A DNA stretch of 13,043 bases from an uncultured Pedobacter sp. (GTDB taxonomy: Bacteria > Bacteroidota > Bacteroidia > Sphingobacteriales > Sphingobacteriaceae): contig CAMLDJ010000146.1 of NCBI GenBank assembly GCA_946478755.1, positions 1-13,043 of the forward strand. Direction: 5' to 3'. The translations under genes were made by a program, and so were the position numbers. Under the pieces are notes generated by a model. That model saw nothing but the letters and a program-made list of their open reading frames with translations. It was not told the DNA's origin and searched no databases. Of the stretch, positions 1 to 7,011 are shown piece after piece. The stretch's first letter is position 1, and every line of letters starts with the position of its first letter.

Positions 1-209
1 TAAAGCCAGCTTTGTTGTTTCGATGCCCCAGATTCTAACCCAACAATGCAGCAGTCAGAGGGACAAAAGCTAGTTAGTTCTAAACTAAGCAGCTAAGGCG
101 TAAGTATTTTCGCCAACTAAAATGTGATCGTTCACTTTAAGTGCTCTCCGAACAACGCACTGCATGCTAACATAACCTTCGCCACCCCGTCAAATCCAAG
201 AACGGCCCC
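1..209 (-). ncRNA. ssrA: transfer-messenger RNA (tmRNA), 5' part, 3' end off-window
   Basis: On the minus strand the RNA starts at 209 with GGGGCCGTTCTTGGATTTGA, closely matching the conserved 5' tRNA-like half of tmRNA, and carries the conserved GCATGCAGTG stretch soon after. The tag reading frame lies at 114-85: GGC GAA AAT ACT TAC GCC TTA GCT GCT TAG, encoding GENTYALAA and a stop. It is preceded by TAGTT, matching the TAGTC before the resume codon in Escherichia coli. With the alanine supplied by the charged tRNA-like end, the full tag would be AGENTYALAA. tmRNA rescues stalled ribosomes with SmpB and marks the nascent chain for proteolysis. About 209 nt are visible; the remaining pseudoknots and the 3' acceptor end lie beyond position 1. 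Confidence 0.96.
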
Positions 210-218
210 AGAGAAAGT

Positions 219-243
219 TGTCCTGATAAAAAATACCAGGACA
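219..243 (-). repeat. hairpin in the tmRNA precursor leader
   Basis: A perfect 7-bp inverted repeat, TGTCCTG (219-225) and CAGGACA (237-243), with an 11-nt AT-rich loop. It lies between the tmRNA -7 box and the mature 5' end, so it would be at or near the very 5' end of the primary transcript. It may protect the precursor end or guide processing; this is inference. Confidence 0.5.
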
Positions 244-244
244 G

Positions 245-275
245 CAAATATACAAAAAACTGCCTAAAATAACAA
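245..275 (-). promoter_or_regulatory. tmRNA promoter (Bacteroidota type)
   Basis: Read on the minus strand, TTG (275-273), 20 nt, then TATATTTG (252-245). This fits the Bacteroidota housekeeping consensus TTG-N19-TAnnTTTG. The transcript would begin near 238-240, giving a leader of about 30 nt before the mature 5' end at 209, to be trimmed by RNase P. The presence of an intact promoter shows that the neighbouring integrase module has not cut tmRNA off from its expression signals. Confidence 0.75.
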
Positions 276-359
276 TTCGCCCATCCAACCTTTTAAAGGA
301 ATATCCCAGATCAACAAGTTTATCGACCACAACCTAAAGAAGCTATAAAAAACAACAGA

Positions 360-431
360 CAACCATTTGAAACACAAAAGATTAATAATTTTCATTAATT
401 TTAATAGAAGTTTTTACAAATCAAATGGTTG
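360..431. repeat. 11-bp perfect inverted repeat flanking the HTH-gene leader
   Basis: The arms are CAACCATTTGA (360-370) and TCAAATGGTTG (421-431), exact reverse complements separated by 50 nt of AT-rich sequence. The right arm ends 3 nt before the ATG at 435. The stretch between the arms should hold the promoter of the HTH gene, but I see no clean TAnnTTTG there. Two identical inverted sites around a promoter fit binding sites for the HTH protein or arm/core sites for the recombinase. I found no other exact copy by eye. Confidence 0.6.
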
Positions 432-434
432 GCT

Positions 435-689
435 ATGACACATATAAACCTCATTACCGCTGACGATCTTCAATTGTTCAAGAAAGAACTCCTGAATGAA
501 ATACGCCTTCTGCTAAAGCCTGTTTCTCTTGACAGGAAATGGATGAAAGGCAACGAGATAAGGGAAATGCTCAACATTTCCCAAGCCACACTTCAGAAAC
601 TCAGAAGCGATAAATCAATCAAATTCACCAAGATTGGTTCAGTCTATTATTATAAACTTTCGGATATTGAAGATTTCCTAAATAAATAA
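435..689 (+). CDS. helix-turn-helix protein, excisionase/MerR-like (HTH_17 type)
   Basis: A small 84-residue protein. Its C-terminal half, from about residue 36, reads WMKGNEIREMLNISQATLQ and continues to a typical wing, KIGSVYYYKLSDIEDFL. This is the helix-turn-helix plus wing of the excisionase/MerR-like HTH_17 group common in Bacteroidota mobile elements. The N-terminal 30 residues are helical and may form a dimer contact. I take ATG 435 as start; an in-frame TTG at 429 would add two residues but lies inside the inverted-repeat arm. The gene sits 79 nt ahead of the tyrosine recombinase in the same direction, so a role as recombination directionality factor or regulator of the integrase is likely, though not shown. 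Confidence 0.85.
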   Translation: MTHINLITADDLQLFKKELLNEIRLLLKPVSLDRKWMKGNEIREMLNISQATLQKLRSDKSIKFTKIGSVYYYKLSDIEDFLNK

Positions 690-768
690 TCCAATCAACG
701 GACTGGATTCTGAAATTACAAAAAATCAACAGCACTGCTAGTTAAACTCAACCAAAGTCCAATTTTGT

Positions 769-2013
769 ATGAGACGGAAATTTAACATATGCATTTATTT
801 AAAAACCAACCGGCTGAATACAGATGGCGAACACCCCATCTACATCAGAATTACAGTCGATAAAAAAAGGGCTGAGTTATCAACCGGGAAAACCTGTTTG
901 AAAGAAGAATGGAATTCAAAGGGACAGCTTTTGGGAATGACCCAGAAAGCAAAAGCGATAAACAGTTATTTACAACTTTTATTGTTAAAAATACACCGTG
1001 CTCATTTAGACCTAATTCATGAAGATGCAGATATTACTGCTGTTGCCATCAGCAATAAGTTTCTCGGGAAAGAACCCGAAACTAAGTTGCTGTTAAAAAT
1101 CCTTCAGTCACATAACGAAAACATGAAAGTACTGGTTGGGAACAAATTTTCCCCTTTCACACTGATGCGTTACCAGACCCTTTACAGAAATATCAGCATG
1201 TTCCTCGCCTTGAGATATCACCTCGATGATATCAGTATCAATAAATTAGATTATGCGTTCATTTCAGATTATGACACCTATCTCCGCTTGGAGCGCAAAT
1301 GCTCAAACAATACCGCTGCGAAATATATTAAACAGTTAAAAAAGATAATGGGAATATGTGTAGCCAACGGATGGCTACCACGCAACCCCTTTTTCGGCTA
1401 TAAAACAAAAATAATTGTTACCGAACGGATTTTTTTGGAACAAGCAGAACTGAATTCGCTGATCAGTCTGAACCTCTCCAGTCAACGACTGGATACTGTA
1501 CGTGATGTATTTGTTTTCTGCTCCTATACCGGACTCGCCTATATCGACGTGTTCAACCTCAGGCGGAGTGATGTGACGAAGTCCTCCGACAACAACCTTT
1601 GGTTAAATATCAAAAGAAAAAAAACCGGCGCCCGCATCAGGCTACCGCTCCTTCCAAAGGCAGCCGAAATATTCCTAAAGTATGAAGATTACCCCATCTG
1701 TTCCATAAAGAATAAGGCCTTGCCTGTAAACACTAATCAAAAGATGAACGCTTATTTAAAAGAGCTGGCAGCTTTATGTCACATCCATAAAAGAATCACC
1801 TTTCACATGGCCAGACATACTTTTGCAACAACGATTACCCTGTCCAATGATGTACCACTAGAAACAGTCAGTAGGATGCTCGGACATACCGACATACGGA
1901 CTACCCAACATTATGCGAAGATTGTAGACAGGAGAATAGAAGTGGACATGGCGATATTGAAGCAAAAACTTGAAAAGCAAGAGAAAATAATGTCCTCCGC
2001 ATTAGATGGCTGA
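769..2013 (+). CDS. tyrosine recombinase / integrase (IntDOT-like)
   Basis: A 414-residue site-specific recombinase that would cut and join DNA at attachment sites through a covalent tyrosine link. Residues 1-90 resemble the arm-binding domain, about 105-205 the SAM-like core-binding domain, and 220-390 the catalytic domain. Visible catalytic residues are H346-x2-R349 (HMAR), H373 (LGHTD) and the nucleophile Y382 (QHYAKI); a lysine around 284-285 (KRKKTG) fits the beta-hairpin lysine. At the usual Arg I site the sequence is TGLAYIDV, with Ala257. Loss of this Arg is known from the CTnDOT integrase IntDOT, so the enzyme need not be dead. It follows the HTH gene and converges on the DUF6615 gene with 52 nt between. 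Length and motifs suggest it is intact. Confidence 0.96.
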   Translation: MRRKFNICIYLKTNRLNTDGEHPIYIRITVDKKRAELSTGKTCLKEEWNSKGQLLGMTQKAKAINSYLQLLLLKIHRAHLDLIHEDADITAVAISNKFLGKEPETKLLLKILQSHNENMKVLVGNKFSPFTLMRYQTLYRNISMFLALRYHLDDISINKLDYAFISDYDTYLRLERKCSNNTAAKYIKQLKKIMGICVANGWLPRNPFFGYKTKIIVTERIFLEQAELNSLISLNLSSQRLDTVRDVFVFCSYTGLAYIDVFNLRRSDVTKSSDNNLWLNIKRKKTGARIRLPLLPKAAEIFLKYEDYPICSIKNKALPVNTNQKMNAYLKELAALCHIHKRITFHMARHTFATTITLSNDVPLETVSRMLGHTDIRTTQHYAKIVDRRIEVDMAILKQKLEKQEKIMSSALDG

Positions 2014-2065
2014 ATGTTAAATATACCGTTAATTTTCAAATATTGATGCCTTGACAATAGTAAAT

Positions 2066-2851
2066 CTACCTTACCCTCTGTTGCTGTACCTCTTGTTCTG
2101 GTGAAATATCAACGATCATAATCCCGGCAAGTCCTACTGGAATCTCCTCAAAACGAAGATTATCTCCTGTCGCACGTAGCGCACGAAGAACATAAGCTGG
2201 TGGCTGTTCAGTTAAGTAATGCTCCGGAGTAACTTCATCAGCACTCAAAAAATTATGCATTGAAAGACCGAATAAATGATCAATGGGAGAAGCGATTTTT
2301 CCTCCGCAGACTAGCTGATGCCAGGGCAACAGATCAGCTTGGAGTTTTGCTACATGCCGGACTTTGGCTGACCTCAGTGCTCTTACACGGTAAGCACTCA
2401 ATAGTGAACATCCATACAATTCCAAAGGAACACCTGCTAATTTTGATGAATCCAGTTTATCGGTCGCCATATATAAACAATATAACGGAATACGCTTTAA
2501 GACAGGTCTTTCTGCCTCTAAAATTAACTTTTCGGACTGCGGAATTGATGCCCGGCCCTGATAATGCAGATGCTCGAATTCATCACTGATATTGTTAATG
2601 ATCTTGGCCTGTACCCGGAATACCATCCATTTTAGCCCATCGGTAAACCACCATTCCCAGTCAGCACCGGTTACACCTTCAGCAGACTTATTGAAAGCGT
2701 GGGTAATAACCTGTTTACTACTGTGTATTTTTAAATAGAGTAGGTTGAAATCTGTCAGTGTTTCTTCCTTCAACTGAAAAGAAACCGCTTTTGATGTCTG
2801 AATCGTTTCCCAGGACTTCTGCGCTAACGCTTTGAAACTTTTACAGATCAT
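2066..2851 (-). CDS. DUF6615-like protein, possible Mrr-like nuclease
   Basis: A 261-residue protein whose first half matches my recollection of the DUF6615 family: an aromatic helix (FKALAQKSWETI), an E30-TLTD motif, then F53NKSAEGVTGADWEWW and V80QAK. The acidic E58, D64 and the Q81-x-K83 pair, 17-19 residues after D64, have the order of the E-D-QxK active site of Mrr-type PD-(D/E)XK nucleases. The family's biochemical function is unknown to me, so nuclease activity is inference. The C-terminal half has no motif I know. The start lies 4 nt after the stop of the PUA/EVE-like gene, so the two are almost certainly co-transcribed and probably act together. The gene ends facing the integrase. 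Confidence 0.75.
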   Translation of the reverse strand: MICKSFKALAQKSWETIQTSKAVSFQLKEETLTDFNLLYLKIHSSKQVITHAFNKSAEGVTGADWEWWFTDGLKWMVFRVQAKIINNISDEFEHLHYQGRASIPQSEKLILEAERPVLKRIPLYCLYMATDKLDSSKLAGVPLELYGCSLLSAYRVRALRSAKVRHVAKLQADLLPWHQLVCGGKIASPIDHLFGLSMHNFLSADEVTPEHYLTEQPPAYVLRALRATGDNLRFEEIPVGLAGIMIVDISPEQEVQQQRVR

Positions 2852-2855
2852 CTTA

Positions 2856-3266
2856 TTAAGATTTGAGATAAAGGTTTACCACTTTCATAATCTGATCAAT
2901 CAGTTCGGGATGAAATTCCCGATAAATGGTATTTCCACGCACATTATTTTTTTGATTGGCCGGTCTCTGCATCTTGAACCACTCGGTATGGATCCACTTA
3001 ACATTTCTTCCAATATGTACCATTGAGTTATATGAAATATCCAAAATTACCTCGTCGAGTACAATCCCAATCCCTTTAACGGTAATATTACTACTGTAAG
3101 AACAGGATTTGATATAAACAATATCCCCAGGGCTGATCTCCCTGAAATACTCATGAAGATCAGGAGCGTCGGCATCATCCCAGCCAGTACCTATGATGCT
3201 ATCGGCGATAAAATCTTCGCTTACATCATCACCATCATAATTGGCTCCAATACCATAAATTGCCAT
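2856..3266 (-). CDS. small PUA/EVE-like domain protein
   Basis: A 136-residue soluble protein. The order of features, IYGIGANY at the N-terminus, then GTGWDDADAPDLHEYFREI, SPGDIVYIKS (46-54), ITVKGIGIVLDE (61-72) and a Trp-rich segment VKWIHTEWF (89-97), recalls PUA-like folds such as EVE and YTH-like domains: a beta-barrel with GD-V-Y-IK and a GIG-V strand. Such domains bind modified bases in RNA or DNA and are common in type IV restriction. I assign the fold by pattern, not alignment, so it is moderate. It is the first gene of a tight pair with the DUF6615 gene (4-nt gap). About 200 nt separate it from the kinase gene upstream, where I see no clear promoter. Confidence 0.6.
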   Translation of the reverse strand: MAIYGIGANYDGDDVSEDFIADSIIGTGWDDADAPDLHEYFREISPGDIVYIKSCSYSSNITVKGIGIVLDEVILDISYNSMVHIGRNVKWIHTEWFKMQRPANQKNNVRGNTIYREFHPELIDQIMKVVNLYLKS

Positions 3267-3441
3267 ATCATTCCGTTTAGATTTTAAATGTAGAAATTTA
3301 ATTCCGAGAAATTCTGTTCAAGTTGGTTATAATTGGAACTGCGACAAACACCTTCTATTCCGTTAATTTCGCAGTAAAACCTAGGTTTAAATAAAGCTAT
3401 CAGACTGGGCTGCAAAAGGGAAAATAGATTTTTAATGTTGT

Positions 3442-3468
3442 CGGCCCTTTAGAAAATCACAAAGGCCG
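3442..3468 (-). terminator. hairpin just after the kinase stop codon
   Basis: An inverted repeat CGGCC-(C)-TTT (3442-3450) and AAAGGCCG (3461-3468) with a 1-nt bulge and a 10-nt loop, beginning one base beyond the kinase stop codon. On the minus strand it is not followed by a T run, so it is a weak or factor-assisted terminator, or an mRNA 3' end stabiliser. Confidence 0.45.
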
Positions 3469-3469
3469 T

Positions 3470-4501
3470 TTAAGCAAGATTGTCAAAAACCTTCTTATAC
3501 ATCCTGGTCTTAGCTTCAGCGTTTTCAATAAAGTTTAGTTCATCTCTGAGATCGGCCATTTCCTGGTATTTCACATAGGCATCCTGAAAATCCTCTAGTG
3601 CCCAGCCATAATCCTCGCCTTTGCCCTTGTTGATACTAATTGCTTTAATTGCATTTAAAATAGGGCGCAAGTGCTCTACAGTGAGCTCCAAGGGTATTAG
3701 GGTGCTCAAAAAACTAAAGATCAGTGGCTTGTAGAACCCAGGTTTGTTGCTGAGCCTAATAAACTCCAGCACTTTCTTCCAGGCCATATTCAGATCTGAC
3801 ACCTTGGTGTAGGCCAATGGTAGGGGCTCAAAATATCCATAATACGACCACTCTCCCAAAGTATATTCCAGTATCCTTTTTAACAGGCTATAATCTTTTT
3901 CTATTTTATTTTTTTCAGTAGGGCAATATTTTTCTGTCTGGATAGAGGCATTGTCAAAGTCAATCAATATCGCGGTAAACTCATAGGTAACCTCAAGGCC
4001 GGTAATAAAAACCATAATATTCCCTTCGTGCAAGTCCCCGTGCCCATAACTGCGGGAATGACAGAATTGGAGAATATCCAGTAATGAAGGAACGAAGGAA
4101 TGTGCGAGATCATCCTGAAACAGTTCCCGGTCTTCCGGAGAGAGGTCATTCAACTCGCCGAATATCGATTTCAGCGATTTTCCTGGCACCAGTTGGCTAA
4201 CCACAGCCATACACTCCAGTCCTTCCCTGTTCAGAAAAGATTCAATGGTATAGGTCTTGGCAATCTGGGGGTGACTGACCATTGTTGATATTGTCCAGCC
4301 TCTTTCGGCTCCTTTAGGTTTGATCCCATCATGATGGATCTTCACTGCGACAGGAATTTCCCTGAAATTTTCATTTCCTTTCCACACTGATCCATAGGCA
4401 CCCTCGCCTATTTTATCGGAATTATTTATCGTATATTTTTGCGCATACTGTGTGCTAAAATCGTGGAACATTCCTGTATTTTCGATAGTTTGATCTGTCA
4501 T
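3470..4501 (-). CDS. Hanks-type serine/threonine protein kinase
   Basis: A 343-residue protein from the ATG at 4501. Kinase motifs, numbered from that start: glycine loop IGEGAYGSV (31-39), ATP-anchoring Lys54 in VAVK, catalytic loop HGDLHEGN with Asp156 and Asn161, and a metal-binding DFD (181-183) in place of DFG. HGD instead of HRD is found in several bacterial and atypical kinases. The kinase fold ends near residue 225-260; the rest is helical with no motif I recognise. No membrane segment or extracellular sensor is seen, so it is a cytosolic kinase. An earlier in-frame ATG at 4570 would add 23 residues (ICFCLSGKYIGYL...) that do not look conserved. It stands alone between a 420-nt gene-poor stretch and a hairpin, in a defence-rich neighbourhood; solitary kinases occur in phage defence (for example Stk2), but its target is unknown. 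Confidence 0.88.
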   Translation of the reverse strand: MTDQTIENTGMFHDFSTQYAQKYTINNSDKIGEGAYGSVWKGNENFREIPVAVKIHHDGIKPKGAERGWTISTMVSHPQIAKTYTIESFLNREGLECMAVVSQLVPGKSLKSIFGELNDLSPEDRELFQDDLAHSFVPSLLDILQFCHSRSYGHGDLHEGNIMVFITGLEVTYEFTAILIDFDNASIQTEKYCPTEKNKIEKDYSLLKRILEYTLGEWSYYGYFEPLPLAYTKVSDLNMAWKKVLEFIRLSNKPGFYKPLIFSFLSTLIPLELTVEHLRPILNAIKAISINKGKGEDYGWALEDFQDAYVKYQEMADLRDELNFIENAEAKTRMYKKVFDNLA

Positions 4502-4921
4502 TTTATGATGAAATTTGGTCCAGCGAAGATACCCAATATATTTCCCAGAAAGACAAAAGCATATACCCAAACTCGATGATATTTATCAAAATCAGTCTAC
4601 CTGATAAAGCATCAGCACGTTCCTAGTCTACACCTTGCTATACACCGAATTCTTTTTGTTCAAGACTTGGTGACCAATTGTATATTTCAATGAAACTGGT
4701 TCTTCGTCACTTTTGGTGAAAATCTATAAATGATACACTATTTGATTATATCCCTAGCTGTATATTTCATCGCCAAAATACCCCAAACTGGCATTACATT
4801 TCTATTTATTGACATACTTGAATTTGATATTTTAACTTAAAATAATAATTTTACAATAAATGATTATTTATGGTAGATCCTAACGACTTTCCTGAAATTC
4901 CGGTTGATGAACCACAGCCGA
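4502..4921. other. gene-poor AT-rich gap holding a 27-codon plus-strand ORF
   Basis: About 420 nt between the kinase and membrane-protein genes. I see no RNA gene, no clear terminator and no promoter of the TAnnTTTG type for either neighbour. The only peculiar item is a plus-strand ORF at 4870-4953 encoding MVDPNDFPEIPVDEPQPTTS and seven more residues. Its Pro/Asp/Glu-rich composition resembles low-complexity small proteins or tails found in Bacteroidota, so it may be a remnant of a longer gene. It overlaps the 3' end of the membrane-protein gene by 32 nt. Confidence 0.35.
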
Positions 4922-5494
4922 CTACTTCTGAACCGCCAAGACAAATACGATAGCGATATAACAGATCAGGCCCAGTATCGCTGAGAGACCTGTATTTACC
5001 AATATCCTCTTAAAGAGCGCAATACGAATATTATTTTGTTTGCGGTTATACTCAATTTTATGTTGGTAGTTATGTATTTCATTGATTTTATAGTACACAA
5101 GCTTTTCTTCAGTTGTGCAATTCTCCCTTTGTAGAATCTGATCGATAATAAGTTGTTTCGGGTCACGGCCGAGGGTCATTGAATCTCGTGGAAAGAAAAG
5201 CTTGACCAAATAGATTAAAGAGATAATACATATCAAGAGTAAATATCCCAGTAATCCAGTTTCGCCCGGATTTGTATTTTTATACTGTTTGACTGAATTT
5301 ACTAAAAACCCTATTAAGGTCGATGCTGTCGGCAGTAGGATAAGCAGAAAGGTCAAAGCTTTTGCAGTGGTTTTATCCGCAATCTCAATTGTGTACTTTA
5401 AGGCCTTTTCTGCCTGATCAATAATAAAATTAGCAATATCCTTATCCATGTGCTTCATGTTTTCAGGATCAATTTTCCAACGTTCGATTTCCAT
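4922..5494 (-). CDS. three-helix inner-membrane protein of unknown function
   Basis: A 190-residue protein with predicted membrane segments at about 46-66 (ALTFLLILLPTASTLIGFLV), 80-101 and 164-187, and no signal peptide. An amphipathic N-terminal helix (18-45) contains IADKTTAKAL just ahead of the first segment, and a charged cytosolic stretch (102-163) links segments two and three. A helix with a D-K-x-x-A pattern leading into a membrane pair recalls small membrane effectors of nucleotide-signalling defence (SLATT or Pycsar membrane families), but no cyclase gene is visible here, so I do not assign it. It follows the CoiA-like gene by 73 nt on the same strand and could be the last gene of that operon. 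Confidence 0.7.
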   Translation of the reverse strand: MEIERWKIDPENMKHMDKDIANFIIDQAEKALKYTIEIADKTTAKALTFLLILLPTASTLIGFLVNSVKQYKNTNPGETGLLGYLLLICIISLIYLVKLFFPRDSMTLGRDPKQLIIDQILQRENCTTEEKLVYYKINEIHNYQHKIEYNRKQNNIRIALFKRILVNTGLSAILGLICYIAIVFVLAVQK

Positions 5495-5567
5495 AGGAGA
5501 AATATTGATATAGATTTTTTAACTTTCAAAATTTATAATTTAGGCCCACAACCCTCTAAAGAAGAGC

Positions 5568-6284
5568 CTAATACCTACCCTTTCGCCTAAGCTTACGGTT
5601 CTTTTTCGGGATCTTAAAAAAATTCGGAAAGAGCATGTTGAATAAATAAGCTACTGCCCCAGCCGCAGCAATCCAAAAAAGTCCTGAAAGACCTCCATCA
5701 TCATTTTTCGATTTTTCTGACAAGACAGAATCTACTATAACTTCTGTTTCGTGAAAGTGAAGAAAAGACTTTCTTGCTATCGATACAATTATGTCATCAG
5801 TTAATTCCTCGATATCAAAAAGGCGTGCATAGTTAGTTAAGTCTATGATTAGACAGCGTTGCCCCAAAAGCTTATAGTCCTCGATTTTTGGAGCGGTCAG
5901 TCTATTTGACACCACGATCTCAACCAATAAGATATGAACGCCTTGTTTCAAGATAACATCGGGCCGTCTCTGATTTTCTATTTTTTGTTCTGGTATAGCC
6001 TCATCAAAATAATACACCTCATTGTTTACAGGCAGATTGATGTAGTTTGATAATAGTATTATCTCTTTTGCCGTTTTATGCAAAAGAGACTCAGGAGTAG
6101 GGTTGCAATTAAATACATATTTGCTTTTATGCTTAAAGTGCGGCGAGGTATGGTTTAGAACACATTTTAAGGGCCTCCCACACTTTATACATTCAAAACC
6201 CAAACGGTCAGCATATCCGACATTCATAATATTGGTTATTTTCCTGGATATTGAATCTCTGCCTAGAGTGAATGATGCAGCCAT
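5568..6284 (-). CDS. CoiA-like nuclease with C-terminal membrane anchor
   Basis: A 238-residue protein. A zinc-ribbon-like part has C32IKC35, then HFKHK (49-53) and C60, followed by ESLLHKTAKEII (65-76), the hallmark order of the competence-protein CoiA family. The nuclease core has RRPDV with Asp109, and LLVEIVVSN with Glu122 and Ser126, fitting a PD-(D/E)XK site in which the final Lys is replaced, as is usual in CoiA. Residues 200-219 form one membrane helix followed by a very basic tail (KIPKKNRKLRRKGRY), predicting a tail anchor with the nuclease in the cytosol. The ATG directly abuts the TAA of the HEPN gene, so translation is likely coupled. CoiA is best known from transformation, but the partners here, SIR2 and HEPN, point to defence. 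Confidence 0.78.
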   Translation of the reverse strand: MAASFTLGRDSISRKITNIMNVGYADRLGFECIKCGRPLKCVLNHTSPHFKHKSKYVFNCNPTPESLLHKTAKEIILLSNYINLPVNNEVYYFDEAIPEQKIENQRRPDVILKQGVHILLVEIVVSNRLTAPKIEDYKLLGQRCLIIDLTNYARLFDIEELTDDIIVSIARKSFLHFHETEVIVDSVLSEKSKNDDGGLSGLFWIAAAGAVAYLFNMLFPNFFKIPKKNRKLRRKGRY

Positions 6285-7007
6285 TTATCCGACGATGTTT
6301 TTTTTCAGTTCCTCCAAAAATTTAGACAAGCTGTGGATTGTACTTTCGAGATTAGCTCTTATTTCAGAGCTTTTAATAGAATTATGTTTTGCCGATCCAT
6401 AGCTTAGCCTCCCATTGTCACTCATTATTGTACTTCGTGAATCCGGAAAATTTATAGGTGTCCTGTGCGTTAAACGATTTCTGTAGTCCCTTGCAGTCGC
6501 AGTATCGTTCAGAAATTTTATTATCATATCAGCAATAGGCTTATCCTGTATAGTACTCGCAAATCGTTGATTGAAATGTAGCTTTTCAACTTGCAATCCC
6601 AAACCAAAGTAGACATTCAAAAGCTGTCCGATGGTATCTGATACAGTAGAAAACTGATAATAAAAATATTCCAGATAATAATCAAACTGAATTCTATTAA
6701 TGTAGTGGGCTTTTTTGAATTCAACTACCTCATCGGGAATCCCCCGTTGGTAATGTACAATTATATTGTTATAAGTATGAAGCAGTGCTCCATTCCTATT
6801 CAAGAGCATATTGTTCCAATATTGTAATTGGTCGTCGCGGTGGACTTCTCGTATGGTACGTTTACCTGACATTAAAGATATGATCGGTTGTTTTGACTCA
6901 AAGCCAAAATTGGAAAGTTCCGGAGAAACGGAATGCGCCCAATCAAGCTCCTCCTTAGTTGGATACCTATAATCCGTTGCCGCAATTATTATCGAATTCT
7001 TTGCCAT
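6285..7007 (-). CDS. Cthe_2314-like HEPN domain protein
   Basis: A 240-residue protein from the ATG at 7007, 4 nt past the SIR2 stop codon. An ATG at 7034 would overlap SIR2 by 23 nt and add nine residues. The long helical segment YYLEYFYYQFSTVSDTIGQL followed by RDYRNRLTHRT resembles the Cthe_2314-like HEPN family. R176-N-x3-H181 is the R-x4-H motif that forms the metal-independent RNase site of many HEPN toxins. HEPN proteins often act as RNA-cleaving effectors or as antitoxin-paired toxins. Position as the middle gene of a tightly packed SIR2-HEPN-CoiA unit suggests a shared job, perhaps as a second effector or as a regulator of SIR2. No membrane segment is seen. Confidence 0.8.
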   Translation of the reverse strand: MAKNSIIIAATDYRYPTKEELDWAHSVSPELSNFGFESKQPIISLMSGKRTIREVHRDDQLQYWNNMLLNRNGALLHTYNNIIVHYQRGIPDEVVEFKKAHYINRIQFDYYLEYFYYQFSTVSDTIGQLLNVYFGLGLQVEKLHFNQRFASTIQDKPIADMIIKFLNDTATARDYRNRLTHRTPINFPDSRSTIMSDNGRLSYGSAKHNSIKSSEIRANLESTIHSLSKFLEELKKNIVG

Positions 7008-7011
7008 AAGT

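Noticed and set aside
2260..2589. Plus-strand 109-codon ORF inside the DUF6615 gene, and other long antisense ORFs within the kinase and SIR2 genes
   Set aside because: No recognisable protein features; they lie opposite genes with clear conserved motifs and are best read as shadows.
4502..4570. N-terminal extension of the kinase by 23 residues from the ATG at 4570
   Set aside because: The extension is hydrophobic and Cys-containing without kinase similarity, and the ATG at 4501 gives a normal distance to the glycine loop.
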